A stretch of DNA of 45,693 bases from an uncultured Spirochaetaceae bacterium (GTDB taxonomy: Bacteria > Spirochaetota > Spirochaetia > Sphaerochaetales > Sphaerochaetaceae), in contig CALXKZ010000078.1 in assembly GCA_944389065.1 (NCBI GenBank), positions 1-45,693 of the forward strand, written 5' to 3'. Positions 1 through 8,492 of this stretch are shown here, in pieces. The position numbers were made by a program, and so were the translations under genes. The notes beneath the pieces were generated by a model, which ran no database searches, was not told where the DNA came from, and worked only from the letters and a program-made list of their open reading frames with translations. How positions within the stretch are numbered: position 1 is the first letter of the stretch; each line of letters starts with the position of its first letter.

Positions 1-2
1 TC

Positions 3-575
3 GATACGGCCGCAAGGCTTTCGGAGATGCTGGATCTCAGGATACGGGATCTAGTCCTTGCAAAAGGCCATTCATACGCCATCATCGAGAACGGCAAGGG
101 TGGGAAGAAGAGGAAGGTCCCGATAACAGATAAGACGGCTTCTGAGACTGCAGGATTCATCAATGCTTTTCATTCCGGTTCCATTCCTGAGGACTACCTC
201 TTTTACCAGAGGAGAAAAGGTTCTGGCAAGAAACTGAAGATGACTGCATACAATGCAGAACGAATCGTAAAGAACGCTTCAGACAGAGCTCGTTCTTCAT
301 ACACTCCAATACCAGGGAATGTTACCTGCCATATGTTCAGGCATAGCCGCGCAATGCAGCTATACCGTAAGGGCATGAGCCTTTCGATGATTGGTCAGCT
401 TCTTGGCCATTCCAATCCTGAGACGACGCTCATTTATGCATATGCCGATACCGAAGTGAAAAGAACTGCGATAATGAAGGCTGCAGAAGGCTTTTCCGAT
501 CTTCCACGACCTGTTATAAAGGCACATGTGTATGATGAGGAGGCTGTCCTGACAGCGATGGGACTGAAAGATTAA
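3..575 (+). CDS. Tyrosine recombinase/integrase, 3' part only (5' end outside window)
   Basis: The frame is open to the window edge, so only the catalytic domain is seen. The first arginine lies in ARLSEMLDLR at the very start. The conserved lysine region is GKGGKKRKVP, the H-x-x-R box is HMFRHSRA, and the second His box is LLGHSNPETT, followed by the presumed nucleophilic tyrosine in LIYAYAD. All catalytic positions of a lambda-integrase-type recombinase are therefore present. The stretch after the nucleophile, with a TEVKR motif, recalls recombinases of transposon-like or three-recombinase (RIT) elements more than XerC/D; this is an impression from memory. The stop codon lies inside the left arm of a long inverted repeat, and a tRNA-Cys gene follows, so the gene probably sits at an element boundary. 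Family is certain; element type is not. Confidence 0.88.
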   Translation, partial: DTAARLSEMLDLRIRDLVLAKGHSYAIIENGKGGKKRKVPITDKTASETAGFINAFHSGSIPEDYLFYQRRKGSGKKLKMTAYNAERIVKNASDRARSSYTPIPGNVTCHMFRHSRAMQLYRKGMSLSMIGQLLGHSNPETTLIYAYADTEVKRTAIMKAAEGFSDLPRPVIKAHVYDEEAVLTAMGLKD

Positions 576-644
576 ATCAAATTTCTCAGCAGAAAACCCC
601 ATCCTAGCTCGTTAGAATGGGGTTTCCGTAAAAATTTGATTTAA
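572..644. repeat. Long nested inverted repeat after the recombinase gene
   Basis: A perfect 13-base outer repeat, TTAAATCAAATTT at 572-584 and its complement at 632-644, encloses a perfect 9-base repeat, AAACCCCAT at 594-602 and ATGGGGTTT at 617-625. The left outer arm covers the recombinase stop codon. It can fold into one long interrupted hairpin on either strand, so it may be a bidirectional terminator between the recombinase and the convergent tRNA-Cys gene, or an end or recombination site of the mobile element. Confidence 0.7.
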
Positions 645-661
645 CAAGATTTTTCGTTTAA

Positions 662-735
662 AGGTGCGAATCGGATTCGAACCGATGAAAAGCGGTTTTG
701 CAGACCGCCCCCTTAGGCCACTTGGGTATCGCACC
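662..735 (-). tRNA. tRNA-Cys (anticodon GCA)
   Basis: On the minus strand the acceptor stem GGTGCGA pairs with TCGCACC, the anticodon arm GCGGTCT-GCA-AAACCGC is intact, and the T arm carries GGTTCGAATCC. The base after the acceptor stem is T, the U73 discriminator expected of tRNA-Cys. CCA is not encoded. The 3' end faces the recombinase gene, a common arrangement for elements that integrate into a tRNA 3' end. No second copy of the tRNA 3' end was noticed in the window, so no pair of attachment sites can be named. Confidence 0.95.
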
Positions 736-753
736 TTGTTAAGTTGCTTTATG

Positions 754-782
754 ACTTTAACAGAAGAATAGCTTTCAATCAA
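754..782 (-). promoter_or_regulatory. Probable promoter of tRNA-Cys
   Basis: On the minus strand a -35 TTGATT (777-782), a spacer of 17 bases and a -10 TAAAGT (754-759) precede the tRNA 5' end, with the expected start about 12 bases before the mature tRNA. Confidence 0.5.
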
Positions 783-867
783 GGTATATGATGCAAACTC
801 AAAAGAATCTGTTCCCAAAAGAATCTGGAAAATGAAATCCAGGCCATTCGCTTAGTGAAAATCATTA

Positions 868-2805
868 TCACATCAAAAGCTCTTCCGCAGCCTTTCGTAT
901 TGATTCTCCTGAAATGATTACGTTCGATTCTGGAATACATGATGAAGGAACAGGTATGGCTTCAGATGTGATTATCCTGGCTTTTTTATAAACTTCTCCT
1001 GCATCCGAAAGCACGCGAAGCACCGACTCAGCTACGCTTCCTCCAAGCGATGGCTCCTGAACGACTATTGCCTTGCCTATCCGCAGGAATTCCCTCTTCA
1101 GTGTTTCCTCATCAAGGGGATAGATTGTAGCCAGGTCAATAAACGTAACTTCATCACGGATATCGGAAAGAGCTTCCTGCATTATCCTGAAAGCTCTGGA
1201 ATAACCGATTGCAAGAAGCGAGTCACCATTGCCATGCACAATAGCTTTGCCTATCGGAAGGAAGGCATCACTATCCCCTATCTCCCCTATCTCTCCATAT
1301 AAGGCTTTATGCTCAAAGAACAGCACAGGATCATCCATCAGAAAAGCACTCTTAAGAAGGGCTTTGGCACTGAAAGGATCGGACGGCGCAACCGCATACA
1401 GCCCAGGAACTCCAAGGAACATCGTCTCCAGAGACTGCGTATGCTGCGGACCATGCCCTGTTCCACCTCCTACCGGAGTTCTGTATACCATCGGGCATTC
1501 AAGCTGCCCGGCACTCATGAATCTCAGTTTAGCAGCATGGTTTATCAGGGCATCTGAGGCAAGCGTGGAGAAATCACCATACATGACCTCAACGCAAGGA
1601 TGAAGTCCGATAGCAGCCGCCCCTGCTGCCATTCCAGTGAATGTCTCTTCAGACACTGGGGTTTCAAGGAATCTATCAGGATACTTGGAAGCAAGATTTC
1701 CAGTCACTCCGAAACACCCGCCATATACTCCTATATCCTCCCCGATAACTCTGACAGAATCATCCTGGGCAAGAACTTCATCAAGCGCTTCCCTTACCGC
1801 TTCTCTATAGCTTCCTTGGTGCATTGTCCAGCCCGGGGAGAATTTCCCTCTATTTCCAGAGATTATCAGGCTCTTCATCTCCTGAACCGTGATTGTATCA
1901 TCCCTGTACTCAAGCGCTTTATCGAAAGCACCATCAACAGCCTTTCTCTCTTCATCGGCAACCTTTCTGATTTCCTTCTCATCCATTATTGCCGATGAGA
2001 CAAGGAATGAGACATATCGCTCAATCGGATCGCGATGCAGCCACTCGGCCTCTTCCTTATGTGTTCTGTAGACGCATTTATCGGACCTGCTATGGCCTCG
2101 CATTCTGTAGGTATCGGCTTCTATGAAGAAAGGCCTTTTCTCCCTGAGAATATAATCCCTGGCTTCTCTGACTGCACTGCTGACGGCGATTACATCATTG
2201 CCATCCACGGCTGTAGATTCCATGGAATAACCGGAAGCCCGCTTCCAGATGCAATCTGTGCTTATCATTCTTCCGGCTGAGGCAGACATCCCATAATGGT
2301 TGTTCTCAAGAAAGAAAAGCAGCGGCAGATGGAATACAGAAGCCATATTCATCATCTCGTGAAGCGTACCTCTTGATGAAGCGCCATCCCCGAAGATCGC
2401 AACGGAAATCGCATCTTTTCCCAGTTCCCTGAGAGCGTATGCAATACCGCCTGCAAGGCTTATGCCTGAGCCGACAACCGCAGAAGAACCGAAATTGCAC
2501 GAGGATGCATCTGTCATATGCATGGATCCACCGATCCCCATACATAGCCCATAACGCGAACCCAGCATTTCGGAGAACATCCGGAAAAGATCGGATCCCC
2601 TGCCGATATTATACCCATGACAACGATGTGTCGGCACAATCCAGTCTGCATCATCAAGAGCGGAGGATAACCCTATATGGCATCCTTCCTGCCCTATCGA
2701 TAGATGATATGTTCCATGGATAAGACCTAGATTGCCTGCCTCTTCCACTTTCTCCTCGAAAAAGCGCGAACGGTACATCAGCGAAAGAACAGCAGGATAA
2801 TCCAT
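868..2805 (-). CDS. Fused alpha/beta E1 subunit of a thiamine-diphosphate 2-oxoacid/acetoin-type dehydrogenase
   Basis: The 645 residues join an E1-alpha-like half (about 1-315) to an E1-beta-like half (about 325-645), normally two proteins. The alpha half has the THRCHG region, GIGGSMHM, and the thiamine diphosphate motif from GDGAS to ENN (about 139-169). The beta half has GEDIGVYGG, VSEETFTGMAAG, RTPVGGG and a C-terminal domain with VVQEPSLGGS. E1 enzymes decarboxylate a 2-oxoacid, or cleave acetoin, and pass the acyl group to a lipoylated E2. No E2, E3 or lipoate gene lies nearby. The start ATG overlaps the flavin-reductase stop by one base (TGATG) and has no evident ribosome site of its own, so translation is probably coupled. 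Substrate cannot be told from sequence; the alpha half looks acetoin/pyruvate dehydrogenase-like. Confidence 0.85.
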   Translation of the reverse strand: MDYPAVLSLMYRSRFFEEKVEEAGNLGLIHGTYHLSIGQEGCHIGLSSALDDADWIVPTHRCHGYNIGRGSDLFRMFSEMLGSRYGLCMGIGGSMHMTDASSCNFGSSAVVGSGISLAGGIAYALRELGKDAISVAIFGDGASSRGTLHEMMNMASVFHLPLLFFLENNHYGMSASAGRMISTDCIWKRASGYSMESTAVDGNDVIAVSSAVREARDYILREKRPFFIEADTYRMRGHSRSDKCVYRTHKEEAEWLHRDPIERYVSFLVSSAIMDEKEIRKVADEERKAVDGAFDKALEYRDDTITVQEMKSLIISGNRGKFSPGWTMHQGSYREAVREALDEVLAQDDSVRVIGEDIGVYGGCFGVTGNLASKYPDRFLETPVSEETFTGMAAGAAAIGLHPCVEVMYGDFSTLASDALINHAAKLRFMSAGQLECPMVYRTPVGGGTGHGPQHTQSLETMFLGVPGLYAVAPSDPFSAKALLKSAFLMDDPVLFFEHKALYGEIGEIGDSDAFLPIGKAIVHGNGDSLLAIGYSRAFRIMQEALSDIRDEVTFIDLATIYPLDEETLKREFLRIGKAIVVQEPSLGGSVAESVLRVLSDAGEVYKKARIITSEAIPVPSSCIPESNVIISGESIRKAAEELLM

Positions 2806-3296
2806 CAGTTTATATAAACCCCTTCGACACGGCCAATGAATAAATGATGCCAGTCGCCTTGAGGATAGAAGTTCATCAAGGATCGGTCAATCAGTTTGTC
2901 ATCAAGACATGCAGAAGCCAGCCTGGAGCATGTGATGATCATATTGGCCTCCTCAAATGCTACATGCCCATCAATCTCGATCGGAGTGATATGTGCATTC
3001 TCGACCTTATTGCCTTCACGTCCGGAATGGCATCCGCAGTACTCAAGCGCTTCTTTGTATTCCGGAGAGAAAAAACTGAGGGTGAATCCAGGATGCTCCG
3101 TTATGAACTTGAATGTATATCTGGATTCTCGGACAAAGACATATGCTACAGGAAGTTCCCATAGATAACCAAAACCACCCCAGCCTGCGGTCATAGTATT
3201 CCACGAATCAGGAGTACCAGCAGTCAGCAGGAATGATTCTTCGCTTATCACAGTAAAAGGATTAAGCTCAAGCTGCGTATAATTGACTTTCTGCAT
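2805..3296 (-). CDS. Flavin reductase-like, FMN-binding protein
   Basis: This 163-residue protein has the layout of the flavin reductase-like (split-barrel FMN-binding) family. It has an N-terminal strand region with TAGTPDSWNTMTAGW, an FVRESRYTFKFI segment and an FSPEYKEALEYCGCHSG stretch, as in small NAD(P)H:FMN reductase-like proteins. The ATG has a strong ribosome site (AAAGGAGG) and is preceded by a TGGTATAAT promoter element. It is the first gene of a two-gene unit with the fused E1 protein. Whether it supplies reduced flavin or handles E1-derived electrons is unknown; no catalytic role can be assigned. Confidence 0.75.
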   Translation of the reverse strand: MQKVNYTQLELNPFTVISEESFLLTAGTPDSWNTMTAGWGGFGYLWELPVAYVFVRESRYTFKFITEHPGFTLSFFSPEYKEALEYCGCHSGREGNKVENAHITPIEIDGHVAFEEANMIITCSRLASACLDDKLIDRSLMNFYPQGDWHHLFIGRVEGVYIN

Positions 3297-3320
3297 ATCA
3301 TACCTCCTTTCCTGGAAATC

Positions 3321-3329
3321 ATTATACCA
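3321..3329 (-). promoter_or_regulatory. Extended -10 promoter of the flavin reductase/E1 unit
   Basis: Minus strand reads TGGTATAAT, a perfect -10 with the TGn extension, about 25 bases before the ATG and upstream of the ribosome site. No good -35 is seen. Confidence 0.6.
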
Positions 3330-3479
3330 TACAGGCTGTCCGCATGACGTCTCTTCAGAGCTGTGAATTTCATAAAAAGCAGGAAAAACCAGTTTCTAAG
3401 AAGGCTATTCGTAATGAAACATGCTTATATTTTTTCTTTCCTTTCTTTTTTCTGTTTTTTCTTCACAGGAACAATTATG

Positions 3480-3488
3480 TGTTACAAT
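3480..3488 (+). promoter_or_regulatory. Probable extended -10 promoter of the ABC importer operon
   Basis: TGTTACAAT gives a -10 (TACAAT, 3483-3488) with a TGn extension, about 45 bases before the ATG. Upstream lies a thymine-rich pyrimidine tract (about 3428-3464). No clear -35 is seen. Confidence 0.45.
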
Positions 3489-3533
3489 TCTTTAACGTGA
3501 TATTAACAGTTTTCTAACAAAAGGAGGAAACAG

Positions 3534-4877
3534 ATGAGAAAGGCATTTATCAGTCTTCTCGTATTCGCCCTTATAGCGATACCGGTATCAGCCAGCGGAA
3601 GCGGAGAGTCAGCCGCAGCCGCAGGAGTCTCTCCTGTCGAGGAAATAATCCAGCAGGCAGAAGGAATGACAATGGAGGAACTGGCAAAGAAGGCTATCGA
3701 GGAATCTAACGGAAAGATGTTCTATGGAGTCGGAAACTCAAGCCGCGGCAAGACAGCTCTCCCGCTCTTCATTTCCTATCTCCAGACAATCGATCCGAAC
3801 TATACACTTAACTATGAGTGGCAGCAGCCGAAGAACAACAAGATCTTCGATCAGCTTACAGCAGATTCCCTGAAGAGCACAGGCACTTTTGCAATGACAC
3901 TCATCCAGGATGGAAACCAGATTGAAAGCAAGATGGTAAGGACAGGCATCCTTGATACATTCATCCCTAAGGAATGGGCAGAGGCAAATGGAACCACAGC
4001 AGCAGAGTATACAGGATATCTTCCGCTTCAGACCCTGAACAAGGTATTCATGTACAACAACACCGGAGCCAAGTCATATGACAACGTATGGGATTTCGTA
4101 GCACCTGGCGAGCACGGCCTGTTTATGGATATCGACTCAGAGATCGTCGGAAAGAACTTCCTCTACATGCTCACATCGGATCAGTATTCCGCAGAACTCA
4201 AGAGTGCATTCGAAGCTCTCTCTGCAGATGAGCAGGCAGTATTCCAGCCGACCATCGATGCTGTCGCAACAGATGCTTCGGATCTCGGACTTAGCGAGAA
4301 TGGCAAATATGCCCTCGCTTGGATCAAGCTCTGGGTTGAAAGCTACAATGCACAGACAGACGACGGACCTATCTGCAATACTCTCGTTTCTGCATCTGCA
4401 ACCGACCAGTTCGGTCTTATCGTATACTCCAAGCTCAGAAGCGTTGAGGAGTCTGCAACAGTATCAAAGAAGAATGTCGACATCGCAGCATACAATGATG
4501 GATACCAGGGATTCGGCGGATATGGCTACTGCCATTACCTCTTTGTCACAGACAATTCCCCGCTTCCGTGGACAGCATGCGCATTCATCGCTTACATGGT
4601 CAACACAGCTGATGGCTTCTCCGCATGGGGCAAGGATATCGGTGGATACTCATCCAACCCTGTTGTCGCTGAAGAGACAGAGGCAATTTACCAGCATAAG
4701 ACAGGCGGAATGGCTGAAGACGGCGTGACAGTCGAATTCCCGGCACTCAATGACCGTGGTGGCGACTGGTGGCTTGCAGAGGACAGACTCGTACTTGAGG
4801 ATCCTTCCTACTGTGCATCCGTCTCATTCACAGTCGGAAGCTGGATCGAAATGCTTTCAAAGTATACGCCTTCCTAA
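3534..4877 (+). CDS. ABC transporter extracellular solute-binding protein
   Basis: This 447-residue protein starts with a typical export signal (MRKAFISLL, hydrophobic to about residue 19, cleavage near VSAS) without a lipobox cysteine. A strong ribosome site (AAAGGAGG) precedes the ATG. The rest has the character of the large bacterial extracellular solute-binding proteins that serve iron(III)/polyamine/sugar-type importers. It is the first gene of an operon with a fused permease and an ATPase, so it should capture the substrate outside the inner membrane. The many aromatic residues (for example GGYGYCHYLF, DWWLAEDR) would fit an organic ligand, but the ligand cannot be told. A GC-rich hairpin right after the stop may set the higher level of binding protein relative to the membrane parts. 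Confidence 0.85.
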   Translation: MRKAFISLLVFALIAIPVSASGSGESAAAAGVSPVEEIIQQAEGMTMEELAKKAIEESNGKMFYGVGNSSRGKTALPLFISYLQTIDPNYTLNYEWQQPKNNKIFDQLTADSLKSTGTFAMTLIQDGNQIESKMVRTGILDTFIPKEWAEANGTTAAEYTGYLPLQTLNKVFMYNNTGAKSYDNVWDFVAPGEHGLFMDIDSEIVGKNFLYMLTSDQYSAELKSAFEALSADEQAVFQPTIDAVATDASDLGLSENGKYALAWIKLWVESYNAQTDDGPICNTLVSASATDQFGLIVYSKLRSVEESATVSKKNVDIAAYNDGYQGFGGYGYCHYLFVTDNSPLPWTACAFIAYMVNTADGFSAWGKDIGGYSSNPVVAEETEAIYQHKTGGMAEDGVTVEFPALNDRGGDWWLAEDRLVLEDPSYCASVSFTVGSWIEMLSKYTPS

Positions 4878-4893
4878 AAGGCAGAGATAACGG

Positions 4894-4921
4894 TGCCCCT
4901 GCACTGAGCGGGGGCATCTTT
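4894..4921 (+). terminator. Hairpin after the binding-protein gene, possible partial terminator
   Basis: TGCCCC (4894-4899) pairs with GGGGCA (4911-4916), extended inward by a G-U and a G-C pair, and is followed by TCTTTC. It sits in the 55-base gap before the permease gene and may attenuate read-through or protect the upstream mRNA. Confidence 0.5.
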
Positions 4922-4932
4922 CAGGATTCAAT

Positions 4933-6756
4933 ATGGCAAGAAATACAGCAACTATCCAACAGCACAGCCTGTTCATGAACAAGATAAAGACATTCTTCTC
5001 AAAACCACAGAATGTCATCCTTCTTCTGATGGGCGTTGTACTGACAATAAGCACGGTTGCCCCGATAGTCGCCATCGTAGAAGATACGATAAAGATTCAT
5101 CCAGGCACTATCGATGAGTATCTGACAGGGCGGAGCAGCGGATTCACGATAGCAAATTACACCGACCTTTTCACATCCCCGCTTGCTAAGCGCAATCTAT
5201 GGGAACCGCTACTGAATACAGTATGGCTTTCTGTCGGATCATGTGTGGTCGCAATACTGTATGGAGGGATCTTTGCATTCCTCATAACACGTACAAATCT
5301 GAAATACAGGAAATATCTTTCATCGATATTCATCTTTCCTTATATCATGCCGCAATGGACGCTTGCTGTTGTATGGCAGCATATGTTCTCCTCAAATGCA
5401 GTAACAGGAACATCAAACGGACTATTGGCATCATTCGGGATAATAATGCCAGCATGGTGGTGCATAGGGCTTTTCCCAAGCATCGTTGTGCTTGGACTGC
5501 ATTACGCCCCGTTCGCATACATACTCATCGGAGGAATTTTCCGCAATATGGATGCGAATCTTGAAGAAGCTGCGACGATTCTGGACACCCCAAAATGGAA
5601 AACCATGTTCAGAATCACGATTCCGATGATAAAACCGGCCATCCTTTCTACGATCCTCCTTGTATTCGGAGGAGCAATGGGAAGCTATCCTGTACCTCAT
5701 TACCTCAATCTGACGACGCTCTCTACAAAGTACGTCTCAATGAATGACAAGTACACAGGAGAGGCAAGTATCCTCGCAATCATCATGATGCTCTTCGGCG
5801 TAGCGATTATGTTCATCAACCAGCTGAGCATAAAGAGCAGGAAGAACTACACGACGGTAACAGGAAAATCGGGACAGATATCCAAGCTGAACCTCGGGAA
5901 AGCTGGAAAGTACATCATCGCTATTGTGCTGATTATCGTTACTTTCTTCACATCCATATTCCCGATCATATCATTTGCATTCGAGACATTCCTTCCGAAT
6001 CCAGGAGACTACAGCTTCCTGTACACAGGAGATACATCCAATCTCACGACCAAATGGTGGGTAACGAGTGAGAACATAACAGAGAATGGAATGTATGGAC
6101 AGATGGGAATACTCCACAACAACACGATATGGAGAGCTTACGGAGGAACAATACTGGTTGCAGTATGCTGTTCGCTCTTTGCAGGAACGATAGGCACTAT
6201 GATCGGATATGCTGTCTCCAAATCAAGAAGATCGAAGGCTGCGAACTATGTCAATTCGGTAGCATTCCTTCCCTATCTCATGCCATCGATTGCAGTTGGA
6301 GCCGCATTCTTCATCCTCTTTTCCAACCAGTACATCAATCTCTTCAATACATATACGCTTCTCATAATCGTAGGAACGATAAAGTACATTCCTTTCGCAT
6401 CCAGAAGCGCTCTGAACTCAATGCTTCAGCTCTCCGGAGAGATTGAGGAAGCAGCATTGATACAGAATGTCCCATGGCACAAGAGAATGCTCAGGATAAT
6501 CATCCCTATCCAGAAGACATCGATCCTCAGCGGATATCTCCTGCCATTCATGACATGCCTGAGAGAGCTCTCGCTCTTTATGCTGCTCTGTGTGCAGGGT
6601 TTCATACTCGCCACTACACTCGACTACTTCGATGAGATGGGTCTCTACGCATTCTCCAGTGGTATCAACCTGATACTCATCGTCACGATTCTTATTTGCA
6701 ATACCATTGTCAATAAGCTCACAGGAGCCAGCATTGACAGCGGAATAGGAGGCTGA
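4933..6756 (+). CDS. ABC transporter permease, two fused membrane domains (FbpB-like)
   Basis: The 607-residue protein contains two binding-protein-dependent permease domains in tandem, each with about six hydrophobic helices. Each half carries the cytoplasmic coupling (EAA) loop: LEEAATILDTPKWK in the first and IEEAALIQNVPWHK in the second. This two-domain layout is typical of FbpB/ThiP-type importers and means one polypeptide replaces the usual permease pair. A weak ribosome site (AGGA) lies 10 bases before the ATG; an internal Met (MNKIKTFF) is the alternative start. One base separates the stop from the ATPase ATG. The unusually long loop between helices in the second half (about GDYSFLYTGDTSN onward) should face the periplasm. 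Confidence 0.88.
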   Translation: MARNTATIQQHSLFMNKIKTFFSKPQNVILLLMGVVLTISTVAPIVAIVEDTIKIHPGTIDEYLTGRSSGFTIANYTDLFTSPLAKRNLWEPLLNTVWLSVGSCVVAILYGGIFAFLITRTNLKYRKYLSSIFIFPYIMPQWTLAVVWQHMFSSNAVTGTSNGLLASFGIIMPAWWCIGLFPSIVVLGLHYAPFAYILIGGIFRNMDANLEEAATILDTPKWKTMFRITIPMIKPAILSTILLVFGGAMGSYPVPHYLNLTTLSTKYVSMNDKYTGEASILAIIMMLFGVAIMFINQLSIKSRKNYTTVTGKSGQISKLNLGKAGKYIIAIVLIIVTFFTSIFPIISFAFETFLPNPGDYSFLYTGDTSNLTTKWWVTSENITENGMYGQMGILHNNTIWRAYGGTILVAVCCSLFAGTIGTMIGYAVSKSRRSKAANYVNSVAFLPYLMPSIAVGAAFFILFSNQYINLFNTYTLLIIVGTIKYIPFASRSALNSMLQLSGEIEEAALIQNVPWHKRMLRIIIPIQKTSILSGYLLPFMTCLRELSLFMLLCVQGFILATTLDYFDEMGLYAFSSGINLILIVTILICNTIVNKLTGASIDSGIGG

Positions 6757-6757
6757 T

Positions 6758-8395
6758 ATGCCGGAAATCAAACTTGAACATGTTACAAAACGCTGGGGTA
6801 AGTTCTATGGCGTGGATGACCTTTCCCTTACAATAAAGAACAATGCATTCGTCACGCTTCTCGGACCATCGGGATGCGGCAAGACAACAACACTGAGAAT
6901 GATCGCGGGGCTTGAGACCCCTACAAGCGGAAAGATTTCCATAGGGGATACTGTTGTATTCGACAGCAATACAGGTATCAACGTCCCTGCAAATAAAAGG
7001 AAGGTCGGATTCCTGTTCCAGAACTATGCTCTCTGGCCGAATATGACAGTCTACCAGAATATATCATTCGGACTATCAAACATCAAAGAAGAGATGGATG
7101 AGGTGAATGAGGAGGCAAAGTACGCATCCAGGCTCATCTCAATCCTCGCATCCCCTGCCCCTGCGATCAGCGCAATCGAGGACTCAAAGGGAAAGGATGG
7201 GAAAATCGATGAGAAAAAGGCGCTTGTGCATCTTACGGAGAGCTTTCTGATTCCTATATCGGCAGCGAAGCGTCTGTACAAGATGATAACCTCCAATGCA
7301 TCTCATGATTTCTCATCAGACATCTCATCTCTCAAAACGGTTGTGGATGAAGCGACGAAGAAGGCAGAAGCATCAGGATGCACGCTCTCCGAGGATTTCC
7401 GCCTCATGAAGAACGGAAGCCCGGTAAGGAGTGTCAGGAAGCTCTCAAAGGATGAGATAGACCTTTCAGTGAGAAGGGTATCGAAGCTGGTGAAGATCGG
7501 AATGTTCATGGACAGGTATCCTGCAGAGCTATCAGGCGGACAGCAGCAGAGAGTCGCTATTGCAAGAACACTTGCTCCAGAGCCCTCTGTCCTTTTTATG
7601 GATGAGCCGTTATCGAACCTCGATGCCAAGCTCAGGCTTGAGATGCGCTATGAGCTCCAGAGACTTCATGTCGAGACAGGTAGCACTTTCGTGTATGTCA
7701 CCCATGACCAGATGGAAGCTATGACGCTTGCTACAGATATCTGTCTGATGTCCAATGCTGTATTGCAGCAGTATGCGGCGCCGCTTGATGTATATAACAA
7801 GCCTGCGAATATCTTCGCAGCGGATTTTGTCGGTAATCCTTCAATCAATTTCATCGATGCAGAAGGCGGACAGGAAAGCGATGGCAGCATCAAGCTCTCC
7901 GTTTTCGGCGGAAGATCCGTCACATTCAGACCAGAGAAGCCTGTCGACCTGCAGGAATGGAGGAAAAAGCGGGACGATGACAAGAAAGCAGAAGAGGAGG
8001 AGCTTCAGAGAAAGCTTCAGACCAAAGGCTATGTGGAAAAGAGCAATAAGGATGAGGTTTTCAAGTACCATATCCAGAGGGTTGTCGAGATTGATGATTC
8101 TCTGGAAGGGGCAAAAGAGATCTCAGCCCGGGATTTCGTGCTAGGTGTAAGGCCGGAGCTTATCGAGATGGATGAGAACGGGCCGCTTGAGGGCGAGATC
8201 TACGGAGCGATGCCTACTGGTATGGAATCAACGATAAAGGTAAGAATCGGGGATTTCCTTCTTACATCTGTGATCTTCGGCAATCTCCACTTCAGGATCG
8301 GGACGAAGATAAAGATGAAGATCTCCAGCGAAAGGATAATGCTTTTCGACAAAGTCTCCGGGAAGATCATATCTCTTGGATCCCTTGAATTCTGA
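6758..8395 (+). CDS. ABC transporter ATPase (MalK/FbpC class) with a large insertion
   Basis: The 545-residue protein has Walker A GPSGCGKTT (36-44), Q-loop LFQNYALWP (Gln 88), signature LSGGQQQR (258-262 for LSGGQ), Walker B VLFMDEP, a D-loop and a switch His in VYVTHDQ. In usual MalK/FbpC proteins the Q-loop and signature are about 50 residues apart; here they are 170 apart, so about 117 residues are inserted in the helical subdomain (about 110-228), rich in Lys, Ser and Glu. The C-terminal regulatory region (about 360-545) also has a charged segment (WRKKRDDDKKAEEEE). All catalytic motifs are intact, so the protein should hydrolyse ATP and drive the fused permease. It closes the operon, before a hairpin terminator. 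Confidence 0.92.
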   Translation: MPEIKLEHVTKRWGKFYGVDDLSLTIKNNAFVTLLGPSGCGKTTTLRMIAGLETPTSGKISIGDTVVFDSNTGINVPANKRKVGFLFQNYALWPNMTVYQNISFGLSNIKEEMDEVNEEAKYASRLISILASPAPAISAIEDSKGKDGKIDEKKALVHLTESFLIPISAAKRLYKMITSNASHDFSSDISSLKTVVDEATKKAEASGCTLSEDFRLMKNGSPVRSVRKLSKDEIDLSVRRVSKLVKIGMFMDRYPAELSGGQQQRVAIARTLAPEPSVLFMDEPLSNLDAKLRLEMRYELQRLHVETGSTFVYVTHDQMEAMTLATDICLMSNAVLQQYAAPLDVYNKPANIFAADFVGNPSINFIDAEGGQESDGSIKLSVFGGRSVTFRPEKPVDLQEWRKKRDDDKKAEEEELQRKLQTKGYVEKSNKDEVFKYHIQRVVEIDDSLEGAKEISARDFVLGVRPELIEMDENGPLEGEIYGAMPTGMESTIKVRIGDFLLTSVIFGNLHFRIGTKIKMKISSERIMLFDKVSGKIISLGSLEF

Positions 8396-8404
8396 TCTTG
8401 ATAC

Positions 8405-8424
8405 GGCCCCTCATCCGAGGGGCC
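8405..8424 (+). terminator. Hairpin at the end of the ABC importer operon
   Basis: A perfect 8-base stem, GGCCCCTC (8405-8412) with GAGGGGCC (8417-8424), has a four-base loop and starts 10 bases after the ATPase stop. No thymine run follows, so termination may be imperfect. Confidence 0.6.
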
Positions 8425-8434
8425 ATATGCTGTC

Positions 8435-8463
8435 TGGTCAAAGCAGGGCCATTGCGGTAGAAT
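8435..8463 (+). promoter_or_regulatory. Probable promoter of the hpt-purA operon
   Basis: TGGTCA (8435-8440), a 17-base spacer and TAGAAT (8458-8463) precede hpt; the leader of about 24 bases carries the ribosome site GTGGAGAG. Confidence 0.5.
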
Positions 8464-8492
8464 GGGCCTATATCAATTGTGGAGAGTAAGCG

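Noticed and set aside
572..645. Inverted repeat considered as an integron attC site, because spirochaete integrons exist.
   Set aside because: One RYYYAAC-like half is present (ATTTAAC), but the matching GTTRRRY core is not in the right place, and the perfect outer arms do not fit attC.
800..827. Direct repeat CAAAAGAATCTG twice with a 16-base period.
   Set aside because: Only two copies in an AT-rich gap; no array and no link to a gene.
3428..3464. Pyrimidine tract upstream of the ABC importer promoter.
   Set aside because: May help as an AT-rich upstream element, but no structure or repeat period beyond composition.
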